A DNA stretch of 64,000 nucleotides from Pseudomonas sp. MH9.2 (GCF_034353875.1 NZ_CP133784.1:2232001-2296000); one strand, 5' to 3'. Positions 22,353 through 31,232 are shown, counted from the first letter of the stretch. Translations and numbers: made by a program. The notes: a model not told the origin generated them from the letters alone.

Positions 22353-23535
22353 GTTTATTCAGCAGCGCGCAGGCGTTCATGAAGGTCATTTTCTGTTTGC
22401 GCATTGCGTCTTCCACCGTGCGCGTGGCTTTTTGCAGGACGGGACTGGGTTTGGCCCATTGATCGGTGGGGATCGGTTGCGACCAGCGCTGCACGTGGTC
22501 GGGCAACACGGGGGAACCGGCTTTGTGACCCCACTCGGCTATCATGTACGGCATTTTCCAGAAGGTTAAAACCCGGCGCACGTACCACCAGCGCACGGGC
22601 CAGCGGGTGCGAGGCTCAAGGCCGACTCTGGCGAGATACTCATCACTCAACGGGCAGTGCAAATCGCCCATGTCTTCCTTGATCCGCCGCTCCACGTCCC
22701 ACGTGTGTAGCCCTTCGTAGGGTCGAAGTTCATCCTCGGTCAACTCCCGCCCCAACAGCATCTTCAGCCAGTCGCCCGTTTGATCCTTGGGAATGCCTTG
22801 CTCCATGTACATACGAATGGCCTCCCAGGTGCCAATGGCATGGGCCTGGCTGGGTTTACCGACCAATACGAACTGCACGGTGTCGTTTTTCTCGTCCTCC
22901 AGCCCCATGCCGAAGGTGTAGAACTGGGTGGCACCGTATTGGGTGACCATTTCTGATTGGGACACCCAGGCGACCACGCGCTCCCATGGCACGACCAGTA
23001 CTTCGTGGGTGTCGCTGTCGACGAAACAAACTTCGCGACGTTGGCGGTTGAAGCGCAGGGGGTATTGTTTGGCTTGGGTGCGGACGCCCTCGACAATCGT
23101 ATAACCGACGGTGCCAACAGATATAACCCCCATACACATCCCGACATAAAGACATGCCTGGAACCCCATCCAAAGAAGCCCCCAAAAAGAACGTTCGATA
23201 TCTGCGGGTGAAAATATGATGATCAACGTCGCCATCAATATGGGAAAGAAGACCAAAACAATTAGCGTCAACCAAATGGCCCAAGCGAATAATTTCCCCT
23301 GAAAAACCATGCCGTTGTTGCTGCCGCCCATCTGCAGATACACATCATTCATCGCTGAGAAATTCTGCATGCTCACGGGCGCTTGCCCGGTACACACCGG
23401 CAACGGGGCTAAATACAGTGTTTCTTCCAGCCCATGCTTTCGCACCTCGCCAACAGTAGGACGATTGTCTGTAATGTCCTGCGCCGCCATGGACGGCGCA
23501 GGGTTATCTTTGCGTTTGAATACTTTACTGAGCAT
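22342..23535 (-). CDS. Probable T6SS immunity protein, copy B with divergent membrane block
   Basis: A 397-residue paralogue in the middle of the array. Outside residues 83-149 it differs from copy A at about seven positions, but inside that block almost nothing matches: FAWAIWLTLIVLVFF and SFWGLLWMGFQACLYVG replace LAWVMWLMIFLIFIC and SFSNDWNILFSWFLNLG. Both versions predict two membrane helices and have equal length. The swap therefore changes the membrane surface while keeping the fold, as expected if that region recognises the toxin. It overlaps both neighbours by 11 bases. Function is inferred from context. Confidence 0.7.
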   Translation of the reverse strand: MLSKVFKRKDNPAPSMAAQDITDNRPTVGEVRKHGLEETLYLAPLPVCTGQAPVSMQNFSAMNDVYLQMGGSNNGMVFQGKLFAWAIWLTLIVLVFFPILMATLIIIFSPADIERSFWGLLWMGFQACLYVGMCMGVISVGTVGYTIVEGVRTQAKQYPLRFNRQRREVCFVDSDTHEVLVVPWERVVAWVSQSEMVTQYGATQFYTFGMGLEDEKNDTVQFVLVGKPSQAHAIGTWEAIRMYMEQGIPKDQTGDWLKMLLGRELTEDELRPYEGLHTWDVERRIKEDMGDLHCPLSDEYLARVGLEPRTRWPVRWWYVRRVLTFWKMPYMIAEWGHKAGSPVLPDHVQRWSQPIPTDQWAKPSPVLQKATRTVEDAMRKQKMTFMNACALLNKHAQ

Positions 23536-24718
23536 GTTTATTCAGCAGCGCGCAGGCGTTCATGAAGGTCATTTTCTGTTTGCGCATTGCGTCTTCCACC
23601 GTGCGCGTGGCTTTTTGCAGCGCGGGACTGGGTTTGGCCCATTGATCGGCGGGGATCGGTTGCGACCAGCGCTGCACGTGTTCGGGCAACACGGGCGAGC
23701 CGGCTTTGTGACCCCACTCGGCGATCATGTACGGCATTTTCCAGAAGGTTAAAACGCGGCGCACGTACCACCAGCGCACGGGCCAGCGGGTGCGAGGCTC
23801 AAGACCTATTTCGGCCATGCGCTCGTCGCTTATCGGCATGTGCAAACTGCCCATGTCCTCTTTTATCCGCCGCTCTACATCCCAACTGTGTAGCCCTTCG
23901 TAGGGTCGAAGTTCATCCTCGGTCAACTCCCGCCCCAACAGCATCTTCAGCCAGTCGCCCGTTTGATCCTTGGGAATGCCTTGCTCCATGTACATACGAA
24001 TGGCCTCCCAGGTGCCAATGGCATGGGCCTGGCTGGGTTTACCGACCAATACGAACTGCACGGTGTCGTTTTTCTCGTCCTCCAGCCCCATGCCGAAGGT
24101 GTAGAACTGGGTGGCACCGTATTGGGTGACCATTTCTGATTGGGACACCCAGGCGACCACGCGCTCCCATGGCACGACCAGTACTTCGTGGGTGTCGCTG
24201 TCGACGAAACAAACTTCGCGACGTTGGCGGTTGAAGCGCAGGGGATATTGTTTGGCTTGGGTGCGGACGCCAGAAATAACGGTTTCAATCATAATTCCAA
24301 TGCATATCGGAGCCACCCAAAGCCCTAAATTCAAGAACCAAGAAAATAATATGTTCCAGTCATTTGAAAATGAGTTATTAGTATTGGGCGGCGTTGCAGC
24401 TAACAAAATCAATGCAAGCATGAGCGGGCAGATAAATATCAAGAAAATCATTAGCCACATAACCCAAGCCAACAATTTCCCCTGAAAAACCATACCGTTG
24501 TTGCTGCCGCCCATCTGCAGATACACATCATTCATCGCTGAGAAATTCTGCATGCTCACGGGCGCTTGACCGGTACACACCGGCAACGGTGCTAAATACA
24601 GTGTTTCTTCCAGCCCATGCTTCCGCACCTCGCCAACAGTAGGACGATTGTTTGTGATGTCCTGCGCTGTCATGGACGGCGCAGGGTTTTCTTTACGATT
24701 GAATACTCTACTCAGCAT
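23525..24718 (-). CDS. Probable T6SS immunity protein, copy C (adjacent to effector)
   Basis: A 397-residue paralogue directly after the effector gene, whose stop it overlaps by 11 bases. The membrane block is that of copy A. It is distinguished by a second variable patch at about residues 284-306, where it reads HSWDVERRIKEDMGSLHMPISDE instead of the A/B version with DLHCPLSDEYLARV, and by MLSRVFNRKE at the N-terminus. Being first in the array and least like the others in the soluble domain, it may be the ancestral partner of the present effector. That is inference. Confidence 0.7.
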   Translation of the reverse strand: MLSRVFNRKENPAPSMTAQDITNNRPTVGEVRKHGLEETLYLAPLPVCTGQAPVSMQNFSAMNDVYLQMGGSNNGMVFQGKLLAWVMWLMIFLIFICPLMLALILLAATPPNTNNSFSNDWNILFSWFLNLGLWVAPICIGIMIETVISGVRTQAKQYPLRFNRQRREVCFVDSDTHEVLVVPWERVVAWVSQSEMVTQYGATQFYTFGMGLEDEKNDTVQFVLVGKPSQAHAIGTWEAIRMYMEQGIPKDQTGDWLKMLLGRELTEDELRPYEGLHSWDVERRIKEDMGSLHMPISDERMAEIGLEPRTRWPVRWWYVRRVLTFWKMPYMIAEWGHKAGSPVLPEHVQRWSQPIPADQWAKPSPALQKATRTVEDAMRKQKMTFMNACALLNKHAQ

Positions 24719-27700
24719 CGAGGTACTTCAACTCGTCCTGCTTCAAGAACCAGGGTTCGATGGGTCTGAGCCGAGCAGGAAGTTCTTTGTGCGGTTTGTA
24801 GTTGAACGTCCCCTGTTGCTCAATCCTCACCCCGTACACAGTAGAGCGATGAATATCCAGAACATGAAAAATCGTCCGATGGCGCAGTGAACGATGGTCT
24901 TCCACCTTGTAGCTGACGGCCAGTGCCAGGCCGAAAGAGTCGGATAACTCCAGGGAAAAAATAGGCAGTCTCAAGACCAGCCCCTCATTTCCCTGACTGA
25001 GTACCGTAAGTCTGTTAGCAACATATTCGCTACGTTCCTCCCAGTAAGGTGGAACGTACACTGCTCGCCCAACGCGCTTGTAAGGTTGCTCGCTGGGTTG
25101 ACGCTGATACACTTCAATTGACACTTCGCGACGGTCCAGTTCGGCGGTTCTTACCCCTGGGAAGGTCAGGCGCAGCTCAGTGTCTTTACCATTACGAATC
25201 AGCTGACACAGGGGCTGCTGGACCACGGCAGCCAGATCACTCCAGTCATCCTCCAGACCCTGCTTGACGTCGTCGTGGCCCCATGCACTGTGATGCATCC
25301 ATTTTTTCATGGCATCCAGATTGAAGTAGTTATAGAGACCTTCACCGACCAGTTGCAATGCCATGCCAATAACGCCAATCACATTCGCTCGTACGGCAAC
25401 GTTGATCAGTCGCGGACTTTTCTCCGCCCACGCCAGAGCGCGCAGTTCTCGCGGCAGCCTCAAAATCTCGGTGGTGATTGAATAGGTGTGCTTGAACCCC
25501 CATCCGTTAGTGCCCATTAAAATTGCATCGCCACTCATTTGTAATGAAGTAGCGGCCAGTTTTTTACCGTCACCTTGCGATAACGCTATACCCCATTGCC
25601 TAGCATGTTTTCCAAAGTCAATGGTGGCTGCCGCGAATCCAAAAGCAAAGGCTCCCAGTCCGGCAATAGCAGACCATTGACCCAATCGAGCCATCGAACT
25701 GAGCTTGCCGGCGGAACTTTCCATTTGGCCGATATGATATTGCAATATGCTTACTGCTAATCCTTGCGTGGCAGCAAAGCCTGCGGATAGTACGAGCACT
25801 AATGCTTCGCTGAACTGCGCGAACTCTCGTAGCCCCCTGCGATCTCTTTCTGCGATATCCCCTATAACACTCACAAACTTCATCGCATGCAAATAAAACA
25901 ACACCACCGCAATCTGATCGCCCTTGGACTTGAGCACACTCGCCACCGGTCCTTTGAACGTGCCACTGCTCCGATAATCACGCACGGTGCGTTGCATCTC
26001 TTCGCTCAACTCGGCATCCATGTTGCCCAGCACCAAGCCAAACTGGCCGGGGCCCTTGCCGCCGGGCGTCAATGCGTGGCTCAGGCGATCCTCTACAGGC
26101 ACCATTCGGGCTTTGAGGGCGACAATCTGATTGTTCAGCCCCTTCACGTCGCGCTGCCACATCACGTCGTGACGACGCTGCGTGTAAAGTTCCTTGAGTT
26201 CGTGGCGCATGTTCAGGGCAGTACTGCGGTCGAGGTTGAAATGCTCTATTTCCCATGGCGTAGCCGCACGAAGCGTCAGTCCGCTGGTGGCGTAAGAGCG
26301 AAGCAATCGCAGCCGTGCCGGTGGGCCGATATTGCGTATGAAACTATTGGGATCAATGCTGGCGCCACGCTGAAAGTCCCGTTGAAAGATGTCTAGTTGA
26401 TGAGCTGTGGTCATCTGTAAAGCCGGGTCATACGCCCCACCCAACAAACTGCTCAACCCCTGAAACTCCCCAGTCAACCGCTGATAGTTCGGCAAGCGCT
26501 GCCGCATCAAACTGTTGAACTGGTTAGCCAGTGCATCCAGCTCCGCCACAGCGCCGGGGGCGTCGGTCAGCTTGATGCTGAAGTTGCCGAGGTCGGCGAG
26601 TTTTTTCTTCAGATCCAACTGATCGGCGCTGCCGAGGGTATCCAGCCCTGGCACCTGGACCAGCGGATTTTTCTCCAGATAGGCTTCCAGTTGCACCATG
26701 GCCTCACGGTCATCGCAGATAGCGGCGACGCACTCGAGCTCGGTTTCCAGTCGATGTCTGATCTGCTCGTTTTGCTGGAAATCGTAGTACCACGCAGCGC
26801 GATGGAAATGGCCTTCGACGATCATCTTCAGGCGGTCGGCGCGGATGCGTTTGAGCTGGCCTTGCCAGTGTTGCAACAGGGTTTGTTGTTTGAGCACAAA
26901 GGCTTGCATGGCGTGCCGATTCACCAGGTCATCGATACCGCGCTCACCCGGTTCGGCACCGTGCAGGGCTTCGTAGGTCTGGAAGTTCAGCTCGACGATG
27001 GCCTCTCGATGGTGTTGCCAACGCGGGTCACCCAGCGCATCACGTAATTCCATGGAGGCTTTGGCGAAGGGATTGGTCTGCGCCAGCTCACGCCAGTGAC
27101 TCTCGTCGCCGTACACCCCCGGCCCGTGATAATCGCGTTTGATGCGTAAGTAGTTCAGCAGCGTCTCGCGTTCTGATTCGGTGGTGTCCTTGATCAACGC
27201 GGCATAACGCGGGTCATCGGTGGCCAGCTCGCTCAAGCGTTTCTGGCTGACGTCGTACAGGGACTGAATGTAAGCGCCCGTGAGGTACTGGCGTTGCAGG
27301 GCGTCATCGTCGCTCCACTGACCGATCCAGTCAGCGACCTTGAGCTGGGCGGCGGCCAGGTCGCGCATGATGCCGATGTCGTCACGTACCACCAGAAACA
27401 GGAAATCGCGCTGGTGTGCGCCATCGACCTGGCTGGTCAATTCTTCGATCCAGGTGTGGCGAAACAGCGGCGTGTGTTCCCAGATGTAAGCGGTGTTTTC
27501 TTCCGTGCTTGCGCCGTCGGGCAGGGTCTTGCCCGGGGCTTGATCGACCGGGCCGCGACCGCCGGTTTCGCAACGATTTTCCGCCACTTCCGCCAGCCAG
27601 TCTGTGGCCTGCTTTTCGGTCAGTAAATGCTGGCCTGTGTGCTCACTGCTGGTGGCGGTCAGGTCGACGCGTTGCATGAAGTGTTCGCGCTCGGTGGCGT

Positions 27701-28148
27701 GCCGGATCACTTGCGAGCACTTGTAGGCGGTCCACTGAATTTCCGAGTAGGCCACGTACACCGTGCTGCGGCGAGCGAGGGTCAGGGTGGACCCACCTTC
27801 GATGGCATGCTCACGGACATCGCTGGCGACCTCGGTGCCCTGCCACAATAATTTGCTCAGAGAACCTTGTTCCACGAAGTACTCGTGCAGATAACCGGTC
27901 GTGTTATCGATGACGTACAAGTAACCGTTGCGCAACAAGCGAATGCCCATGGCCTTGCTCTGCAAGGTGTGGGGCATGGGGATGTCAGAGGGAGGCGTAA
28001 GGTGCTCCACCAGGCCGTAGCGGACCGGCAGCAACTGGATCGTGGTTTTGGTCAGTGGGCACACCCCTCCAGCGCTGACGTTATCGCGACTGCGGGACTG
28101 GGCGATCAAATTAGCCAAATGGCCACGGGGGGTCATGAGGTCGGTCAT
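24708..28148 (-). CDS. T6SS effector with VasX/MIX-like N-terminus, probable membrane toxin
   Basis: A 1146-residue protein. The N-terminus carries PLTKTTIQLLPVRYGLVE (about 31-48) and GIRLLRNGYLYVID (68-81), the pattern I associate with the VasX N-terminal/MIX-type domain of T6SS effectors such as BTH_I2691-family proteins. A long, largely helical middle follows. Residues about 740-940 contain several hydrophobic segments (AVVLFYLHAMKF, EALVLVLSAGFAATQG, WSAIAGLGAFAFGFAAATI, ANVIGVIGMALQLVG), compatible with membrane insertion like the colicin-like VasX. The C-terminal 200 residues are soluble and of unknown fold. Start 28148: GGAG is 6 bases upstream and ATGA overlaps the DUF4123 stop. No enzyme active site was recognised, so pore formation is the best guess. 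Confidence 0.75.
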   Translation of the reverse strand: MTDLMTPRGHLANLIAQSRSRDNVSAGGVCPLTKTTIQLLPVRYGLVEHLTPPSDIPMPHTLQSKAMGIRLLRNGYLYVIDNTTGYLHEYFVEQGSLSKLLWQGTEVASDVREHAIEGGSTLTLARRSTVYVAYSEIQWTAYKCSQVIRHATEREHFMQRVDLTATSSEHTGQHLLTEKQATDWLAEVAENRCETGGRGPVDQAPGKTLPDGASTEENTAYIWEHTPLFRHTWIEELTSQVDGAHQRDFLFLVVRDDIGIMRDLAAAQLKVADWIGQWSDDDALQRQYLTGAYIQSLYDVSQKRLSELATDDPRYAALIKDTTESERETLLNYLRIKRDYHGPGVYGDESHWRELAQTNPFAKASMELRDALGDPRWQHHREAIVELNFQTYEALHGAEPGERGIDDLVNRHAMQAFVLKQQTLLQHWQGQLKRIRADRLKMIVEGHFHRAAWYYDFQQNEQIRHRLETELECVAAICDDREAMVQLEAYLEKNPLVQVPGLDTLGSADQLDLKKKLADLGNFSIKLTDAPGAVAELDALANQFNSLMRQRLPNYQRLTGEFQGLSSLLGGAYDPALQMTTAHQLDIFQRDFQRGASIDPNSFIRNIGPPARLRLLRSYATSGLTLRAATPWEIEHFNLDRSTALNMRHELKELYTQRRHDVMWQRDVKGLNNQIVALKARMVPVEDRLSHALTPGGKGPGQFGLVLGNMDAELSEEMQRTVRDYRSSGTFKGPVASVLKSKGDQIAVVLFYLHAMKFVSVIGDIAERDRRGLREFAQFSEALVLVLSAGFAATQGLAVSILQYHIGQMESSAGKLSSMARLGQWSAIAGLGAFAFGFAAATIDFGKHARQWGIALSQGDGKKLAATSLQMSGDAILMGTNGWGFKHTYSITTEILRLPRELRALAWAEKSPRLINVAVRANVIGVIGMALQLVGEGLYNYFNLDAMKKWMHHSAWGHDDVKQGLEDDWSDLAAVVQQPLCQLIRNGKDTELRLTFPGVRTAELDRREVSIEVYQRQPSEQPYKRVGRAVYVPPYWEERSEYVANRLTVLSQGNEGLVLRLPIFSLELSDSFGLALAVSYKVEDHRSLRHRTIFHVLDIHRSTVYGVRIEQQGTFNYKPHKELPARLRPIEPWFLKQDELKYLDAE

Positions 28149-29020
28149 GGGTGGCTCCTGCGCTCGACCAACGTGGTGATCATTGCGATACGCGTGCTGG
28201 GTGGGAGTGGGGACGCGGGGTTCAGCAGGCTGGCGATTTCTGGATCGGCCACAAGCCGCTGTTCGCCTAGAAAACCATGGGCGTTGGCGTACAACCAGAT
28301 GTCGGCCTCGCTTTCAAAGCCGAGTTCGACTGCCCGCTTTGCCAGGCCACGCAAGTGCTGCCAGCGCTGTTGGGGCTGCAAATCCATGCGGTAGTCGGGA
28401 AAAAATTCGCCCATGTGCCCGTAGAGTTCGGTCACATTTTTGTCGAAACTGGCTTCATTCAGAAGCTCCACCTGCCGCTCGTTCAGTCGGTACAACGCGG
28501 CGTGGTTCGGAGCGGGTCGCTCACCGGCACGGGTGTAGTGGCGCCAACCGTCGCTCACCGCGTTGACGACCATGACCCGCAGGCAAGGTCCAAACAGGGT
28601 GGACGTCGAGGATACTGTGTCGCTGAACACCGCATGGGCCACTGCCGGATCGGCGATGCGCAGCAGCATTTCCTCACCCGAGGGGTGTTCGACGCTTGCC
28701 AGCCAGCGCCAATGCGCGGCCACCTGCTCCCATGGGGCATCGCAGGCCAATAGATAACCCCAATGCTCTCCGACATGGGCCAAAAACTGCTCAAGAATGG
28801 GGTCACTCGGCTCTTTCAGGCGTACAAGACAGGGAGAGAGCGCCCTGAATTGCGCAAACCGGGTCCGCAGATAAATAACCTCGACTGTCACCTCGGGGTC
28901 CCATTGAAACAGACGCGGCAGCAGCGTCTTGACCTGTACTGCATCCAGCAACAGCGCAACGGTTTGTTCCCAGGAAAAGTCGTCGGGCAAACACAGGGTT
29001 GGTTTTTTTGCATTAATCAT
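28145..29020 (-). CDS. DUF4123 T6SS effector adaptor (Tap/TEC-type)
   Basis: A 291-residue DUF4123 protein. DUF4123 chaperones (Tap-1/TEC) bind a cognate effector and load it on a VgrG tip. The core pattern is visible at about residues 20-160: LLLDAVQVKTLLPRLFQ, then FRALSPCLVRLKEPSD, HVGEHWGYLLACDAPWEQVAAHWRWL, and EEMLLRIADPAVAHAVF. A C-terminal extension of about 130 residues is probably effector-specific. It overlaps vgrG by 8 bases (ATGATTAA) and the effector by 4, placing it between tip and toxin as in most VgrG-adaptor-effector cassettes. Confidence 0.85.
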   Translation of the reverse strand: MINAKKPTLCLPDDFSWEQTVALLLDAVQVKTLLPRLFQWDPEVTVEVIYLRTRFAQFRALSPCLVRLKEPSDPILEQFLAHVGEHWGYLLACDAPWEQVAAHWRWLASVEHPSGEEMLLRIADPAVAHAVFSDTVSSTSTLFGPCLRVMVVNAVSDGWRHYTRAGERPAPNHAALYRLNERQVELLNEASFDKNVTELYGHMGEFFPDYRMDLQPQQRWQHLRGLAKRAVELGFESEADIWLYANAHGFLGEQRLVADPEIASLLNPASPLPPSTRIAMITTLVERRSHP

Positions 29021-31055
29021 GGGTCTGCTCCGTGTTGGCTAGCACGCACAGCGGGCACAGCAGTGGCATGCGCGAAGCGGTATCGGTTTGCCCTTTTGAC
29101 GCGAAGACGATCGACGGCGGAACCCCTCCTGCAATCAGTGTTTGAGTGTCGCCGGGGGCCAACGGCATTGCAGGGGTCCCCGGTACCGGTGCGCCGCCGA
29201 CCTGGATCGGTGTACTGCTGAAAATCCCCGCCGGATTGATGACGATGTGCTGACCGTTGATCGACAGCGTCAAGCTGAGGCCACCGCTGATGACGATGTT
29301 GTCACCGCTGATGTGCACTTCTTGCCCGGCGGCCATCAACAAGTCGCCACCGACGCGGGTGTGACTGCTGCCAGCGACGTCGAGGTGATCGTCGGCCAAC
29401 AACTGCACTTTGCGGGCGCCGGTGACGGTGACGTTTTCCTCGGCCTTGAGCACGGTGGTGCTGTTGCCTTTGATGGTTTCCAGACGTTCGTTGCCGATTT
29501 CGATGCGGCTGTCGTTCTGGATCAACTGCTCCATATCGCGCTGGGCGCGGAGGTAGATCAGCTCTGCCCCGCTCCTGTCTTCCAGGCTCAGCTCATTGAA
29601 ACCAGACGTTTTTCCGGTGCTTTTGCTGCGCAAAACGGTTTTAGTTTTGTTTTCCGGCAGGTTGTGAGGCACTTGATGGGTGTTGTTGCTCAGGCATCCG
29701 ACCACAATCGGCTTGCAGGCGTGCCCTTCTTCGAAGGCGACCAACACTTCCATGCCCACGCGGGGGATGGTGACCGCGCCGTATCCGGCGCCGGCCCAGC
29801 TGGAGGCCACCCGCACCCAGCAGCTGGTGCTTTCGTTTTCTTCACTGCGGTCCCAGTGAAAACGGACTTTTACCCGCCCGTATTGATCACAGTGGATGTC
29901 CTCTTCGGCAGGGCCGGTCACCACGGCGGTTTGCATGCCTTGAATCTTCGGGACTGGATGTTTGAGGGCAGGCCGAAATTGCACGGTCTCGCGGATAGCA
30001 ATGAACTCATTGCGATAACCCTGAGTGATTCGACCGGACTCCACCGGCTCGTCACTGACCGCGTATTCCTCTAATACAGCAGGCTGGCGACCATCATGAA
30101 ACACCCAAGTCGGTAACCAGACCACGTTCCAGGCCGGCTCCGGGTGTTCTTCTACCTTTAACGGCGTGCCACTGCGCAGCAAAGGCTGGTCGCTCTGACC
30201 TTGGGCGAGTTCAGCATCGCCGCGAAGTCGCTCCAGCGCCCGACGCGTGCGTACCCGTCCTTGGTGCGCGGTATCAAACTCTCCGGGGTAGATGTACGTC
30301 TCAAGGTTCGGAAATACCTTGGAGTCCCGGTCCGCTTCCAGCGAGAGGTGTGCGTTTTGGAAGTCGTAATCACGGTGGGTGACGCGGCTGGCGCGGGTGC
30401 TCAGGCCTACGCCGAACGCCTGGATCACCGGATGCTCTGCCGCCATGCCGTTGATCGGCCGAAACGGCATCACCACGGTGGGATTGCCCGCGTGATAGAA
30501 CTCGGTTTCCTGATCGGCGAAGATCAGTTGGTGCCCTTCCGGGGAGTGCTTGAAGTAATAGAAGTAGCCTTCGGCCTCGCACAAACGGCTGACGAAATGC
30601 AGGTCAGATTCATCGTACTGAACGCAATATTCATGCGGGACCGGTTTCTCCGGGCCGATGTTGAACAGCACGTGCAAACCGTTCAGCAAACCATGCCCCT
30701 TGAGCACGTCGCGGAGGATGGCTTCAGTGGTCAGGTTCTGGAAAATCCGCCGATTACTGGCGTGCTGCAAATAGCGCAGAAACGGCACCATTACCAGTTG
30801 GTAGTGGCTCAACCGGGTGCCCACTTTGCCTTTCCGGATGGAGTAGATATGGCCGTGCAGGCCCCGATCGCCAAAAGCCAGATAGGCTTCTTTGTGCAGC
30901 AGGCTTTCCAGCTCGCGCGGCGGTCGGTCGGTGACCACATCGACGGTGATGTCGAAGCACTCGCTGATGGCCTCTTCGCCGGAAAAGGCTAGAACAAGTA
31001 ACTCGTTGTCTTTAGCTCCTTTGATGCTGAGCGTGAACGTTGGGGCAGTGGGCAT
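29013..31055 (-). CDS. vgrG: VgrG (TssI) spike protein
   Basis: The trimeric tip of the T6SS tube, 680 residues. The gp27-like part occupies residues 1-380 (CVQYDESDLHFVSRLCEAEG at about 153-172). The OB-fold of gp5 follows (YGRVKVRFHWDRSEENES at about 390, then SSWAGAGYGAVTIPRVGMEV). The beta-helical needle with repeating short strands (NVTVTGARKVQLLADDHLDV) reaches about 600. A roughly 80-residue non-repetitive tail (PIQVGGAPVPGTPAMP, and a C-terminal CPLC) is likely the docking site for the adaptor-effector pair. No structural T6SS genes or PAAR gene are in the window, so this is an orphan vgrG cassette served by an apparatus elsewhere. It is first in a six-gene overlapping operon. Confidence 0.95.
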   Translation of the reverse strand: MPTAPTFTLSIKGAKDNELLVLAFSGEEAISECFDITVDVVTDRPPRELESLLHKEAYLAFGDRGLHGHIYSIRKGKVGTRLSHYQLVMVPFLRYLQHASNRRIFQNLTTEAILRDVLKGHGLLNGLHVLFNIGPEKPVPHEYCVQYDESDLHFVSRLCEAEGYFYYFKHSPEGHQLIFADQETEFYHAGNPTVVMPFRPINGMAAEHPVIQAFGVGLSTRASRVTHRDYDFQNAHLSLEADRDSKVFPNLETYIYPGEFDTAHQGRVRTRRALERLRGDAELAQGQSDQPLLRSGTPLKVEEHPEPAWNVVWLPTWVFHDGRQPAVLEEYAVSDEPVESGRITQGYRNEFIAIRETVQFRPALKHPVPKIQGMQTAVVTGPAEEDIHCDQYGRVKVRFHWDRSEENESTSCWVRVASSWAGAGYGAVTIPRVGMEVLVAFEEGHACKPIVVGCLSNNTHQVPHNLPENKTKTVLRSKSTGKTSGFNELSLEDRSGAELIYLRAQRDMEQLIQNDSRIEIGNERLETIKGNSTTVLKAEENVTVTGARKVQLLADDHLDVAGSSHTRVGGDLLMAAGQEVHISGDNIVISGGLSLTLSINGQHIVINPAGIFSSTPIQVGGAPVPGTPAMPLAPGDTQTLIAGGVPPSIVFASKGQTDTASRMPLLCPLCVLANTEQTHD

Positions 31056-31198
31056 CGCCGTTCTTCATATCGGAATGAACGGTAATTTTGGGTAGATAAA
31101 CCGACTAAAGGTATCCCACCCTGCCGACAAACCCAGTAGGAGACGTCTCTCAATTTCGCAGGGTTATTCTTACATTCTCCCTGCACTCTTCAACAACC

Positions 31199-31232
31199 AT
31201 AAAAAAAGGCCACCCGAAGGCAGCCTTAAAAA
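31199..31232 (-). terminator. Terminator of the dcw operon after lpxC
   Basis: On the minus strand AAGGCTGCC, a UUCG tetraloop and GGTGGCCTT form a 9-bp stem with two wobble pairs, followed by a run of seven T. It stands 25 bases after the lpxC stop. The rest of 31056-31256 holds no gene I can see. It must contain the promoter of the T6SS cassette, but no clear -35/-10 pair was found. Confidence 0.88.

Larger units (their letters stand above)
21159..24718 (-). repeat. Three tandem 1183-bp gene copies (T6SS immunity array)
   Basis: Three 397-codon genes are repeated head to tail with an exact period of 1183 bp (starts at 24718, 23535 and 22352). Each overlaps the next by 11 bases in the form ATGCTCAGTAA. 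The effector stop overlaps the first copy in the same way (ATGCTGAGTAG). Identity is not uniform. Copies 1 and 2 in window order (21159 and 22342) are nearly identical except over about 200 bp. Copies 1 and 3 (21159 and 23525) are nearly identical over just that 200-bp block, at about 21905-22107 and 24271-24473. This is the pattern of duplication followed by block exchange. Confidence 0.95.
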
